A stretch of DNA of 64,000 bases from Chlorocebus sabaeus (GCF_047675955.1 NC_132925.1:71739622-71803621), one strand, 5' to 3'. Shown: positions 36,571-48,640, numbered from the stretch's first letter. Notes: generated by a model from the sequence alone, not told the origin. Translations and numbers: made by a program.

Positions 36571-37060
36571 TACACAGTCACTTCTCATTTATTCGTGTTT
36601 TAGGTGTTTTATGAATTTGCAGCAAGATTCTAAGCAAGCGGTTGGCAGTGGGCTGAGCAGGGAGGAGGCTGGGAAGAATTTCAGATGATGTGTCTGTATG
36701 TGTATGGGTGTTTGTGTGGGAATCTGAGTCTGAGAGTGCCTAAATGTGCATCTCCAACCTCATCCTAGTGCCAGAGGAATATGCTTTTTGCATCACTTCT
36801 TGTTTTCTCCACCCTTTGTCCCCTTCTTCTAACACACCCTATTGACAGTACGCCTTCCCTACTCTTGGTTTCCACCCTCACATTCAGGTTTTTGCCATAG
36901 TGTAATGGAGAACATGTGGTATCTCTGGGAGTCCCAGCTCAGGGAGAAGAATGTAACAGTTACAAGTTTAGAGTACAGAAAAAGAGAATTATAAAAGGGA
37001 CTTCAAGGGAAGAGGGGATGAGAACGCACATAGCATGCTCATGTTTGGAGTCCCTAAGCC
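36571..37060. other. No recognisable feature
   Basis: Single-copy-like DNA; TG-rich near 36687-36722. Confidence 0.3.
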
Positions 37061-37240
37061 AGAAATCCTCAATCTTGGCAGTAACTTACAATAATCTGGA
37101 GAGTTTTTAAAACTCTAAATGCCCAGGCCCCCACCCAGATCAATCAAATCAGGAACTCTGGAGATGGGACTGAAGCAATAGTGTTTTTCAAAGCTCCCTA
37201 GGTGGTTCCAATTTGCAGCCAAGTTTGAAAACCACTGCAC
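37061..37240 (+). mobile_element. MER5-type hAT DNA transposon
   Basis: ATCCTCAATCTTGGCAGTAA, CCAGGCCCCCACCCAGATCA, CAATAGTGTTTTTCAAAGCT and GTTTGAAAACCACTG form a near-complete element with degenerate terminal repeats. Confidence 0.8.
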
Positions 37241-38094
37241 TAAAACAAAAATGTACGGCAGAAGGCCTCTGGTCACTATGGCAACCCCCAAAATACCTGC
37301 AATTTCTTGTTATTTAGTTGCCAACGAAGAGATATGTTCTCTGTGTTTAACAGATTTAAGTTTAGCCCAAGCTAGGCATCTTTATTGAATACTTACTATG
37401 TGCTTGGTACAATAATAGCTACCATATAAAACCTCTATTTCATTAATTTGTTTTTTTTTTTTTCTAGTTGTATTTAACTGTGTAGATCATATGAAACTTA
37501 AGTGTTCCAAGCCATGTTTGGTAGATTTCATGGTTGCTTCCATTACTTATGATCCTTCTTGATTTTCACTTATGTAACCACAATCTCCCTGCCAAGCTAA
37601 TCGCTGGTTCCAGAAGTCTTTCCTGTAGTTCACGGTAGCCCCATTCTCTTGACATGATCACAGATGTGAACAAAAGTCAGTTTGGGCCAAAGTTATGCAA
37701 GGACAAGCTTTCAGGGATCTTCTAAAAGACATCTCCTCACTTGTTTAAGACAGCCTCAGAAGTGATTTTCTATTTTCATCCAGAGTTGTATAAAAAAGCA
37801 TGACATTAACCAGGAGTCATTAACTGATATTTTCAGATCCTGAAGAGCCACCAACCCGTCAGGATGAGGCTGACACCCTGGAAAGAAGAGTAAACAAGTT
37901 GGGGAAATGTCCTTTGTTGAATCAAACCAATCTGAAAGTCCACTCAACACTAGGCTTGCCCTGTGATGAATTAAAACAGCTTCAGTTGGGCTTTCTGTTA
38001 CTTGGAATCAAAAGCATCCTAACTAACTGAGCACTAAGACACAGCCTATAACGATGGAAATATAAAACCAAGATTATCCTATAGATAATTTAAT
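37241..38094. other. Mostly featureless; L2/MIR piece at 37380-37455
   Basis: TTATTGAATACTTACTATGT is an inverted L2/MIR-like tail. T13 near 37451-37463. Otherwise nothing. Confidence 0.35.
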
Positions 38095-38250
38095 CCAGAC
38101 TCTCAGTTTAAAAATAAACAAACTAAGATTCAAAGAGCTGAAGTGCCTTGTGTAAAGCAACACATTCTACCTGGGACTGTATTACCTAGAGCTGGGCCCG
38201 GACCTCAAGTGTCCTCATTGCCAGCTCACTGCTCATTCTACTAAACTATA
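38095..38250 (-). mobile_element. MIR-like SINE, weak
   Basis: AACAAACTAAGATTCAAAGA, CCTTGTGTAAAGCAACACAT and GAGCTGGGCCCGGACCTCAA resemble the inverted MIR core. Confidence 0.45.
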
Positions 38251-40009
38251 AAGACATATTCATTGTGAACATTCACTTTAATTTTCCATTCGTGTTAAAT
38301 TACTTGTAATGGCCCTAATTTTTGAAATGTCGTAAATTTCCTTGGAAGGAACTCTCTCTAGAAATATATATTCTCATCCCTCTCTCAACAGACACACCCA
38401 AAACTTATAGATACAATTTGATTGTTAAATGTAGACATCATGAAAGAATATGGAAAACTGTTAAAAATACATATCACACAGCTCACCCCCAACCAAGAAA
38501 AAAATTAAAAATTCTACCAGGCTAGGCTGCTTCACTAAATGATGTTGCTGAATATATAAAATACTTGAATCTAAATTTGAAAGTGCTCCCCCCTCCCCTT
38601 GATTAACCAGATTGTCCCCTCCCCTATATATAGGAACGCTATGTGCCTGAGCCCACTTGCCATCTGTCACCACATTTTCCAAACTTCTCTTCCACCCCCT
38701 CCTCTTACACAATCTTATCACATAGAAATATTAGATTTCAGGGGTTTGTATAATTTCATCAGATTTTCTGAGCAAAGTAAAAATAGAAGATGTACTGGTA
38801 TACTAAACTGACTCAGTTTTTGAGTGCCCAACACATATCTACGGTAGCCAGTAATGCCCTTTACACAGACCTTATGTGGCCAGGAATAGCAAGAATAAGG
38901 TTTTTATTTTTCCCCCTGTAGTATGGTATTTCATATTAGGAATTTTCAGGCATTCCCCATATTACAGAGAGGAATTTGGATAGTTTCCAGAGAGTCTTGA
39001 CTCATATAACATTATATTGCTTTGTTTATTAGCTTTTGTAAAGTTTGGTAAGTTTTCCCAGATCACTGGAAAATACTTACAAGCCAACTGGGGAGTATCC
39101 ATATTGTTGTTTCCCCCTTACAGTTTAGGAGATGAATTCTAACCATCTAAATACATGGTACCTCTACTCACCCAGGCGCTTTGGCCAGAAACTTAAGAGT
39201 CTTCTTAGTTTGTTGTATTCCCTAGCTCTCAGAACCAATCCATCAGAAATACAAGCTAACGCTTTTGTTTCCAGATCCCACAGGAAGTCTTTGAAGAATA
39301 TCCAGGGAAATTGGCTGTGAAGTATCAAGCCTGCTACCCAATACACATTTGTTAAGGATGGTCCTGTGAACTAGATTCTTTCCTATTTCGTTCTTTCCTA
39401 TTTCTCTGCATGTGTAGGAGAAAAGAGCTTGTAAGAAGCTCCCTGTTGTGTCTACTAAGCATCTTACTTTCTTCCATCTGCACCCCTGATGGCTCTGAAG
39501 GATTAATCAATCACAGACCATTCTCTGATCATCCGGGTGGTCACATGACTCAAGCGGTGGTCACATAACTCAAGACTGACCAATCAGGAATTCCCATGCT
39601 CTGTCAGCAGAGATTGGCTCAAGTGTGGGCACATTACCCAAGGAAGAACACAGGGGAGGAGGGGATTTTCTTCCTTTATAACAGGGCTACTGGTGGCTAC
39701 TTTTATCTTTGAGGAAAAAGGTTACCTGGGGAAGCAGAGAATACAATCACACTCACAAGAGAAGGAGGAAAACTAGGGTTGAAGATTTGAAGATGGAGAG
39801 AGAGAAGGAGGGAGAGGGATAAGAATAGAGTCTAAATGAAGGTTACAGACTATGGTTTGCCTTCTGTTTTTATAAATTAAGTTTTACTGGAATACAAATA
39901 TGCCCATTTGTTTATGTATTATGTATACTTGCATTCATGCTACAACAGTAGAATGGTTGGAATGGATACCGTATCCAATGGGTTATTCCTGACTGAGGGC
40001 ACATGAAGT
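38251..40009. other. No confirmed feature; possible old repeat at 39490-39680
   Basis: CATCCGGGTGGTCACATGAC and ACATAACTCAAGACTGACC within 39500-39600 repeat a TGGTCACAT(G/A)ACTCAAG motif twice and look like an old interspersed repeat. The rest is unassigned. Confidence 0.3.
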
Positions 40010-40262
40010 ATGTTGCCCTTCTCAAAGATCTTATAATTTAGTGAAGGGCAAGAAATGTAAATATTAAAGTACATTAAGATAATGGGAATAAGGATGAAAT
40101 GCAGGATAGAAATAAATCTAACAAAATAACAATGCTAACAACAATGATAATGTTCCTGATGACGACAGATACCACTGATTGATTGCATAGTGGCACTGTG
40201 TTGCCTCTTTAAGTATATTGTCACTCATCCTCCAAACAACCTTGCCAAATAGATGTTTCAGT
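40010..40262 (-). mobile_element. L2 and MIR fragments
   Basis: AAAGATCTTATAATTTAGTG with following AGAAATGTAAATATTAAAG is L2-like. CACTCATCCTCCAAACAACC and TTGCCAAATAGATG are inverted MIR-like. Weak. Confidence 0.4.
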
Positions 40263-40606
40263 TAGGATACAAAAATGTTTGCTGTAGTAACAAGCAACCC
40301 CCATAGCTCATGCTGCATATCCAGGGGGGAACAGTAGGAGGATTTGCTTATTATAAACAGTCAAGATCCCAGGATAATGAAAGCTTTCTCCATATGTTTT
40401 CATTTGCCTCACTGGGGGAAGGGACCATTGTAAATCACACACTATCTCTAAAAATGTCTGTCCACAAGTGAAACACATCCCTTCCACTCACATTTCATTA
40501 GTCAAAACAAATCATTTAACCATTCCTAAACTGAGAAGTACTGGTGGAATGTAATGCTACCATGTGCTTAGAAAGAGAAGAGCTATAAATATTTAGAGAA
40601 TGCCAG
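40263..40606. mobile_element. Ancient interspersed repeat, family not identified
   Basis: GCTGTAGTAACAAGCAACCC, CTCATGCTGCATATCCAGG and ATGTAATGCTACCATGTGC follow a common mammalian repeat consensus that I cannot name with certainty. Confidence 0.4.
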
Positions 40607-41219
40607 TGCATTAGTTAGGGTTCTCCAGAGAAACAGAACCAATAGGATATAGATATATTGATAGATTATAGATGATAGATGATATAGATATAGGTATAGA
40701 TATAGACATAGACATATGAGGAGATTTATTAGGGGAATTGGCTCACATAATTATGGAAGCTGTGAAGTCCCACGACAGGCTGTCTGCAAGCTGGAGATCC
40801 TGGGATGCCAGTAGCGTGGCTCAATCCAAGTCCAAAAGTCTCAGGATCAGGGAAGCTGATGGTGTCAGTCTCAGTACAAGGCCAAAGGCCTAAGAACCCA
40901 GCAGGTTGCTTTTGTAAGTCCTGAAGTCCAAAGGCTGGAGAGCCTGGGGTTCTGATGTCCAAGGACAGGAGGAGAAGAATGTCCTAGCTCTAGGAGAGAG
41001 AAAAAGGAAATCTTTTTCTCTCCTTTTTTGTTCTATCTGGGCCCCCAGCCAATTGGATAGTGCCCACCCACAGTGAGGGTGGATCTTCCCCACTCAGTCC
41101 ACTGATTCATGCACCAGTCTCCTCTGGAAACCTCACAGACACAACCAGAAGTAATACTTTCCAGTTTCCTAAGTATTCCTTAATTCAGCCAAGTTGACAC
41201 CTGAAATTAATTATCACAA
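40607..41219 (-). mobile_element. ERVL (MLT2-like) solo LTR
   Basis: It starts GCATTAGTTAGGGTTCTCCA and AGAGAAACAGAACCAATAGG, and ends GGATCTTCCCCACTCAGTCC, GCCAAGTTGACACCTGAAAT, TATCACA. A GATA/ATAG-rich expansion (about 40640-40716) lies inside. No coding sequence remains. Confidence 0.85.
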
Positions 41220-41375
41220 CCATGAATCTTTACTCAAATCAGTATCATTAGTATTCACTTTTCTAATGAGAAAACATAGTAAGATAAGTTAGGAGACTTC
41301 CTCAAGGCTGTCAGCTAATAAGTAGTCATGTTAAAATTGAACCCAAGTCAGTATGAATCTAAACCCCAAGACATT
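41220..41375 (-). mobile_element. MIR SINE
   Basis: CTAATGAGAAAACATAGTAA, GGAGACTTCCTCAAGGCTGT and AAAATTGAACCCAAGTCAG are the inverted MIR core. Confidence 0.65.
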
Positions 41376-42019
41376 TTTTTGTTTGTTTTACCATGTCACA
41401 GTCTTTTCTCATCAGCTTTGTGTTAGTTGATTGAATAAAATAGTAAATTCACATGATGTAGGACCAAGCAGGACATGTAAAACACTTGGGTTTGATGAGC
41501 TTGGAAATAGTAAACCCTTTAATATTTCTAATAAAGACATTTATATTATATAAGCAATACTTAATAAAGACATGGACAGCAGTTTTGACCAGAGAATTGG
41601 GTCTGCAGTGGGATAAGGGAGCAGTATAAAAGTTGGAATAAGATAATGCAAAAAAAAAAAAAAAAAAGTGAGGGAGAGATTAAAGAAGAAGACAGAAGTG
41701 AGTAGTTAGAAGGGAGGTTTCAGACAGAGACCCTTTCCTGCTCTTCAGTAGCTTAAGTATAATTCTTTCCTAAAAGGTGCAGGTTCAAATATTTATGAGA
41801 CAGAGTTACTATTCCTTTTAGAGGCTTGTCAAGTGTAAGAGGAGGAAAAATCTGTTTGTGAAGGGAGTTTACAGTATACTTAAAGTTTATTTTAAAAATA
41901 AATAGGACTTGATAGATAGGGCAATAAACAACAGACCCCATCAGTAACCTGCCAGGAGCACTAACAGGAAGCATCTGTAGGCTGCCAAGAGCCAGAAATA
42001 AGAATGAACAATTCTTACC
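41376..42019. other. No recognisable feature
   Basis: A18 at 41650-41667, otherwise ordinary AT-rich DNA. Confidence 0.3.
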
Positions 42020-42021
42020 GT

Positions 42022-42090
42022 CAGAGTCACAGGACAAAGTCACAAGTCACAAACAAAGTGACAGGACAAAGTCAGAGTCACAAACAAAGA
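42022..42090. repeat. Short tandem repeat of GTCAC/AGGACAAAGTCA/CACAAACAAAG blocks
   Basis: AGGACAAAGTCA occurs at 42031 and 42063 and CACAAACAAAG at 42047 and 42078, giving about 32-base spacing. Confidence 0.85.
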
Positions 42091-42419
42091 GGATATTTGG
42101 GATGCAGCATCTCTAAGCCAAGTTACTCTCTGTTATGGTCACACTCACAGTTATGTGGAATACACCCACACAGGTAAAATCACATCTGAATCAGATGTTG
42201 CTGGTTCCCTTTGCTATGAAATCCAGGTTTTGTTTTAGCTTGAAATTGTGACACAGTACACAAAAATATATGGGGATCTTTAGAGAAATATAATAGCACA
42301 AAGATATTAAACATTGTATGCTGTCAGTAATTAGGAAGTATATGTGGTCAAGAAGAGTTTATGTGTTCTCTCCAACCACTTATTCTCTTGATATTTATAT
42401 GTATTAAATGTACACAGGC
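42091..42419. other. No recognisable feature
   Basis: Nothing nameable. Confidence 0.3.
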
Positions 42420-42720
42420 ATGACTATTTATTTAGATGCTCCTACAATATGCTGGGCATGATTACAGGAGCTAGGGATGCAGACGTGAAGAGGAGAAACA
42501 ATCTTTACCTTCATGGAGCCTCATATTTTACTGGAAGAGTAAAACGAGGACACAAATGCACAAGGTGATTAAAGATTGGGGCATGTGATCTGAATGTATG
42601 AAAAGAATGATGTCGTGGAAAACCTGGGGAACAAGGAGTGGAACTGACTATAGGTAGTGATCAAGGAGCCCTTTGGGGTACTAACCTTTGAGGTGAGAAC
42701 TGAAAGGTAATAAGCCAACC
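42420..42720 (-). mobile_element. L2 3' region
   Basis: CTCCTACAATATGCTGGGCA, AGCTAGGGATGCAGACGTGA, TACCTTCATGGAGCCTCATA and TTGAGGTGAGAACTGAAAGG follow inverted L2. Confidence 0.75.
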
Positions 42721-42762
42721 ATGCAATGACAAAGCATGATATATATTTGGGCTTGCTTCAGT

Positions 42763-42840
42763 TATAGGTCAGTGCAAAAATAATTGCAGTTTTTGCAATT
42801 TTAATGGTAAAAACTGCAATTACTTTTGCACCAACCTAAT
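42763..42840 (+). mobile_element. MADE1 (mariner-derived MITE), diverged
   Basis: About 78 bases, almost wholly palindromic: GTGCAAAAATAATTGCAG on the left and CTGCAATTACTTTTGCAC on the right, ending CAACCTAA with TA next to it. Confidence 0.92.
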
Positions 42841-42889
42841 AATAAAGACTTTCTTTCTGGAGACAAAAATATAATAGAGCTGTGTTGTA

Positions 42890-43070
42890 AAGCTCATTGG
42901 ATTGAGGATCTGAGCTTTGTTCTTTCTGAGATCTGAGATCCATCTCTGTTCTGCCACTTAATAGCTGTACACTCTTAAGTTAGCCATCTAAATTTTATGA
43001 GTGCGGATTTCTTCATGTGTAAAATGTGTGGGTTGGGCTGGCAGATCTCTAAAATCTCCTCTAGCATGAA
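42890..43070 (+). mobile_element. MIR SINE
   Basis: TTCTGCCACTTAATAGCTGT and CTTCATGTGTAAAATGTG match the MIR core. Confidence 0.65.
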
Positions 43071-43414
43071 AAGTCCATACTACTTTGTCTTCTGTTGCCA
43101 CTGCAATAGTGTCCATATGCTTTCTCTCAACACACCACACACATACACATGTAAGAATATGTGTATTAAGTCTTCTACTTGCAAACTGCTGTCCAGAATT
43201 GACCTTGGGAAAAATAGGAAATGATTTTTCAATATGATTTGAATATAAGTGAAAATCAACCTTAGCCCCTTACTCCAAACACTACTTTGCTGAGGTAATA
43301 TATTAGCTATTCCATAAAGGTCCCTGGGCCTTTATCTTATCTTAAGACCTTATATTAGAGAATACACCACTCCCCTTTCTCAAACTATCCATCAGTGGCC
43401 ACAGCCTTGGATGC

Positions 43415-43418
<4 letters not shown>
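43071..43418. other. No recognisable feature
   Basis: Nothing nameable. Confidence 0.3.
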
Positions 43419-43458
<40 letters not shown>

Positions 43459-43490
43459 TATGTGTGTCCATGTGTGTTTGTGTCTGTGTG
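43419..43490. repeat. (TG)n microsatellite
   Basis: Pure TG to about 43457, then interrupted by CTA, CCA, TT and CT changes to 43490. Confidence 0.97.
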
Positions 43491-46097
43491 AGACTCTTCC
43501 TTCTTATTCTTCCCTCAATGCAACTCAACCCAACTGCATGTAATGAGCTGTTTGATGACCTGGGGAATAATGGGAAAAGATGAGGGAGGCCAACGGATTT
43601 ACTTCCAAGGAATTTGGATTTGGGATTGTGAGATAGTGGATGGGTTGGTTGCAGGGCCCAAAATGAAGGACACACAAAAGGCTACAGAAGCATAATGATG
43701 ACAAAGCATTCAAATGAAGCCCGTTTACTCCATGTCTGTTGAGGCTGTCAGAGCTGTTTAAATCCAGACTCATTTTCCAGTTCTGTCTCCCACGAGGCCC
43801 AGGCCTTACGGTATTTCCTGCCCCTGATTTCTATGAAATTTCTCTGGGTCCTATCAGCAACCACATTTCTACTTGACGTACCTTAACTGGAATTCTTTCA
43901 GTCAAATTATATTCACTAAAACAAAGGGTGGCTCATTCAACAAATAAGATAAACTCCATGAAGATGTTAATGGTGACCAGATTTAGAAACAGGAGTAAGA
44001 AATACAAACAGGGGAAAGGCTCTGCTTTCAAGGAATAGAGGTCAGGTGACCAGGAGCTGCTGGCATGGGGAGAAGTAAATGATGCCTGTTGCAAAAAATG
44101 GATTCCACAAAATGCAGCTTGGAGTAGGGATGGGGAGGTGCTCCAAAACTGGCCTGGGAGGATCTAAAAGAGAAGACTGGGAGGAAGAATTTTGGCCTAC
44201 AATTTTGCTAATGAGAAGTACTCAATTCCACAGGATAGAAAATGCCCTCAAAGCTCCCAGAAATGTTTATCTTCTTCTCCCAGGTACCTTCCAGCATCGT
44301 GCCTAACATACAGTAAAAGTGATAATACTACTACTTATTCGTGGGGACTTGAAATTGTCTTTCAGGTGCCACATAGAAAGACATTCTCTCCTAGTCCTTC
44401 TTTAAAGACCTCTATTCTTCTCCCACTGAACCACTCATTAAACATTTTTGTTAATTCTGTGGCTTATGATTCTCCACTTAGGAATCATGGGTAGGACAAT
44501 TAAGTTTGTCATTTTTAAGAAGAGGACGGTATGGAGTGATTGCCCAGTAGTCACTTCCAGCTGCCAGCTGTGATGAGTCTATAAAACATTTTGTTTGAAT
44601 AATGCATGGGAACTTAAAATACAGTACACTGTTACAAAAGGTAGAAATATTCTAAGTCAAGTTATTTCTCCTCATAAAATAGTATCCCCCACCCCCAGTA
44701 TTAGCAACAAAGCAGAATTATTCTGTATTGCTTGATATGTAAACATCTAATGCTTAAGGAATGACTGAATAGATATTAAACCTAGTTTCATCCCATGCTG
44801 TAGACAGGCAAAGTTCTAATGAGAGTAAGGCTGAGCAAAGGTTATTTAGCTGAAAGATGCTTATTTGGATTGAACATCTTCTCTGCTCTAGGGTAAGCAA
44901 GGACAGATCGGCAATCAGCTTATAAAAGCAGGCACTGTGTGCCATCCATAATGTAGACCTATATATCTGACCTAAAAAGGCCACCGCTCATGTTTCCAGA
45001 GTGGAAAAATGCATATGAAATACCTTACCTGTAAGAAAAGATCCTTCTGTTTAGTCAGAAGTGGGCCAGCAAACTGATACCTTGACAGCATGCTGGAGAG
45101 TCTAGCAAAGGGGGCAGGAGGGGATGTAGACTTCATTCCTGCCTTGTCTCAGTCTCTAAAGCACAAGGACATCTTTGCTCTGGAAAATGACACTTTGTTT
45201 GTGTAGGTGCAGAATTTTTAATCATGTTCAATTGTTCTCCCAGAGTAAAACCGGATCGTCGCTACAGATGCAACTTTTCTAAAGCCACCATGTTAATCAC
45301 AGTTGTTATTTCCTGACCATTTGAGTAGCTCTCAACATGCTATCCAAATTTTGATGATCCATAGGGGAAGAACAGGATAAATAGGGAAAGGGAGATAGAT
45401 GGGGGGTTCTTATCTTGAGCATTTTAATTAATCCAGTCTCATAAAGTAATTTAAATCAATGGATGGTTTAAGTGTGATTGTCAAAGCATTCCTATTGAAA
45501 TGGAAGCCTTGGAAATAACCTTAGGAAGCATTTTTTCATAGTTTGGATCCAACCCTGTCCAGAGTGCTCAATCCAGGGCTGGAGAAACTTATAAATGGTT
45601 TTCCTTTCCAAACAATCTGAATGACAACCACATCTTACTTCTTTTAAGACAGATGGTGAGAGCACAGTTTGCCTTTCAGTTTCAATTCACTGCCATCTTT
45701 TATAAGCAGCATGGTTAAGCGAACTGCTAAAGAGAACGGCCTCCCAAGCCATTCTGCCTAATTTTAACAATACTGGGATGAAACCTCATGCTTTAATATT
45801 ATGGTTCACTTTCCCAAAGTGTTTTATGAAACTTGCCTTAAATTTGCCATCCGAGATTCATATCTGATAAAACGTAGGCAACCTCCCTAAAAGTAAATAT
45901 ACAAGAAGTTGGCAATTTTTCCTATGTTCCTGACACCATTGTCTGCCTCTTGATTTGTGTGGGTGTTCCCATTTCCAGAACTCTGGCTCACATTGTTTTC
46001 ATAACTCCATTTTTTTATGTCCCATGATGCCCTGAAAGAGAAGCCAAGATCCACCAAACTCTTAAGCATACCATCTGGATTTATGTTTGTCTTGAAT
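43491..46097. other. 2.6 kb with no recognised repeat or gene
   Basis: Apart from a possible L2 tail piece near 44290-44325 (GTGCCTAACATACAGTAAAA) I see no insertion or exon. Confidence 0.35.
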
Positions 46098-46315
46098 ACC
46101 AACTTACTGAGTGCTTACTATGGACCTCCCACTGTGCTAAACCTTATATTTTTTATCTGTGTTAATCACACAATACTGAAAGATTAATGCCATTTTATAG
46201 ATGAGAAAACAGCCTCAGATAGGTTAGGTACCTTTTCCAAAGTCATATATCTCATAAATAGCAGTACAGAAATGCAAACTTGGGTATAACATTAAAACCC
46301 TGCATTCTAACCTTC
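46098..46315 (-). mobile_element. MIR SINE
   Basis: GAGTGCTTACTATGGACCTC, CATTTTATAGATGAGAAAAC and CTTTTCCAAAGTCATATATC are the inverted MIR/L2 motifs. Confidence 0.75.
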
Positions 46316-46504
46316 ACTGAACAGCACCTTCATTTAATTCCATTGCTCAGGGGCATGCTTGGGCACTGACTCTAGTAACAAAGCCTGATCAATAGCAGAC
46401 TTACCTTTGAAATTGCCCCCAGTCCTCTGTTTTGGTGGCTTCCCACTTGACCACTAAATATCTGTATTATTTTGTGCCTAGACTGGGTGAAAAATAGTTG
46501 ATTT

Positions 46505-46735
46505 TCTTTGGGGTAGGTACAGAGATAGTTCAAGCAGTCCTTGCCAAAGGAAAGAGTGGCTGTCATCACTTATATTGAATCTCTTTCTACCAGGGAAATT
46601 CCAGGAGAAATTACAGACGTAGACTTATATCCCAAGCTTATATCCCAGAGCTCAGCATTTAGATATGCAAATATTTGTTGAATAAATGAAGAAGTGTATG
46701 AACAGAGACTTCATTACCCAGGGACAAGAGACTGC
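46505..46735 (+). repeat. Locally duplicated block, copy 1
   Basis: Shares TTCAAGCAGTCCTTGCCA/CTCAAGCAGTCCTTGCCA, AGACTTATATCCCAAGCTT-type and AGATATGCAAATAT-type stretches and a GGGACAAGAGACT end with 47845-48096, in the same direction. Confidence 0.85.
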
Positions 46736-47049
46736 AATGGGAGAGCCTTTTACTCTGCCTTGCTTTGACCAATCATACTTCTGATACCAGTTCTTTCCTG
46801 ATTCCTGGGTGCCAGTTCAGTTATCCAGAAATATCCGCAGAAACAAAACTTCCCTTGGGTCTTTCCCTGATAGAAAGCCCTGTCCACCAAGAAGCTTACC
46901 ATTTATTTTAGAATAAATTTAACTTTTCTCAGGTGGCACTGTCATAATACTCTCTCTGTACTTAGCCTCCTGGGCATGAAAAATAAAAAACTTTAAAAAA
47001 GAGAGTGTTTTCTGTGCTTTAAATTAATCAGACTTCTGAACAACTAAAT
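46736..47049. other. No recognisable feature
   Basis: Nothing nameable. Confidence 0.3.
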
Positions 47050-47339
47050 CATGTTGTTAGTGATCTATCATTTTCATTAATTCAACATATATATATATGG
47101 AGCCACAACTGTGTGCCCGGTATATTCTAAAAGCTATGGATTTTGTGGGTATGAAAATGAAAGGGACAAGAATCTTTGCTCTAATGAAACTTAAATACCA
47201 GTGGAGGGAGCCAGACAGGAAGCCAAATAGAGAAGTAAAACATAAAGTGTGTTGGGAGGTCACAAGCAGCAATAAGAGAAACAGAGTACAGAAGAAGCGG
47301 GGTATGCCATGCCGAGGGCAAGGTGCAATTTAAATAGGG

Positions 47340-47792
47340 TGGGAATTAGAGGTTACACGTGCACCCCCATTAAGAAGAGATATATTGATGTCCTATTTTC
47401 CGGTGCCTCCAAATGTGATCCTATTTGGAAACAGATTTGTTGAAGATGTAGCTAGCTATGATAAGGCTATACTGGAGTAGAGTGGGCTCTGAAACCAAAA
47501 TGACTGATGTCCTTCTAAGAAGACAGGGCGAAGACACTCAGGGAGAGCACCATGACAACAGAGGCAGAGACTGGAGGGATACAGAGACAAGCCAAGGAAT
47601 ACCAAGGATGTCTGGCCGTCACCAGAAGCTAGGAAGAGGCAAGGAAGGATTCTACCTAGAGTCTCAAAGGGAGTACAACCCTGCTGGCACCTGGATTTTT
47701 CTAGCCTTCAGAACTGTGGGAGAAGAAATATCTCTTGTTTCCTAAGCCCCCTGGTTGGTGGCACTTGTAACGGCAGCACTAGGAAGCTTGGG
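47340..47792 (+). mobile_element. MLT1 (MaLR) solo LTR inside L2
   Basis: AATGTGATCCTATTTGGAAA, CAAAATGACTGATGTCCTTC, AACCCTGCTGGCACCTGGAT, CCTTCAGAACTGTGGGAGAA and AACGGCAGCACTAGGAAGC are in MLT1 order. Confidence 0.8.
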
Positions 47793-47844
47793 CAAGGAGG
47801 CCTCGCCTTTGAGGATGGCATCTGAGAAAAGACTTGAAGTTGGT

Positions 47845-48096
47845 GAGGGGTAGATACAAAAATAACTCAAGCAGTCCTTGCCAGATCAAAAGAATGGCTG
47901 TGATGCAATGGTCATTGCTTATATTTAACCCCTTTTTACAGTGCAAATTCCCAAAGTTCAGAGACCTAGTCTTATATCCCAAGCTTGTAGCCCAGAGCCC
48001 AAAATTTAGATATGCAAATATATGTTGAATAAATGAATGAACAAACAAACAAGTGTATGAGCAGAGACATCATTACTCAGGGACAAGAGACTTCAG
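47845..48096 (+). repeat. Locally duplicated block, copy 2, inserted in L2
   Basis: About 250 bases matching 46505-46735 over nearly its full length, including sequence beyond the L2-like AAATA.ATGTTGAATAAATGA tail. L2 sequence continues on both sides. Confidence 0.8.
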
Positions 48097-48257
48097 AGCA
48101 TGTAGCTATCTAGGGGAGAGGGAATACAAAATCCTAAGTCCCTCAGGTAGGAATGTACTTAGCACAGAGGTCAGAGTGGCTGGGGTAGTGTGAGAAGAAT
48201 AGCAGTCAATGAAGCGAAAGGGTAAATGTGACACAAATACCAAGGGTCTTCTAGCAC

Positions 48258-48456
48258 AGCAGTGTTCAAACTGAAGCTCAGCATCATAATTATGCGGGGA
48301 ACTTGTTAAAACACTGATTTCTGGGCTCAGCTCACCCTCAGTATTTCTGATTCAGTAGATCTGGGGCAGGGCCTGAGATGATGTATGTCTAACAGCTTCC
48401 GAGGGGATACGAATCTTGCAGATCCAGGGACCACACTTTGGGAAGTACCGCTGTAG
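48258..48456 (+). mobile_element. MER5A hAT DNA transposon
   Basis: GGGAACTTGTTAAAACACTG, TTTCTGATTCAGTAGATCTG, GGGGCAGGGCCTGAGATGAT and GGGACCACACTTTGGGAAGT follow MER5A almost end to end. Confidence 0.9.
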
Positions 48457-48640
48457 GCCATCCTAAGGACTTAGGCCTTTGTTTTGAGTTGGCTAAAATT
48501 TTTTTGAGGGTTAGAGCAGAGGAGTAACACAATGTGACTTCCTCTTCAGCAGGAAACTATTTGGGTTGAGAATGGACTGTAAGGGATGAAGACCAGAGAC
48601 AGAGTCCAGTTGTGAGATTAGTGTAACAAAAACTGCGTAA

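Larger units (their letters stand above)
47050..48640 (-). mobile_element. L2 3' region, broken by three insertions
   Basis: Inverted L2 pieces: 47050-47339 (tail side), 47793-47844 (GAGGCCTCGCCTTTGAGG), 48097-48257 (GTAGCTATCTAGGGGAG) and 48457-48640 (AGCAGAGGAGTAACACAATG, TTGAGAATGGACTGTAAGGG). An LTR, a duplicated block and a MER5A separate them. Confidence 0.7.

Noticed and set aside
43385..43675. Frames with His/Thr or Val/Cys repeats
   Set aside because: Translation of the (TG)n microsatellite.
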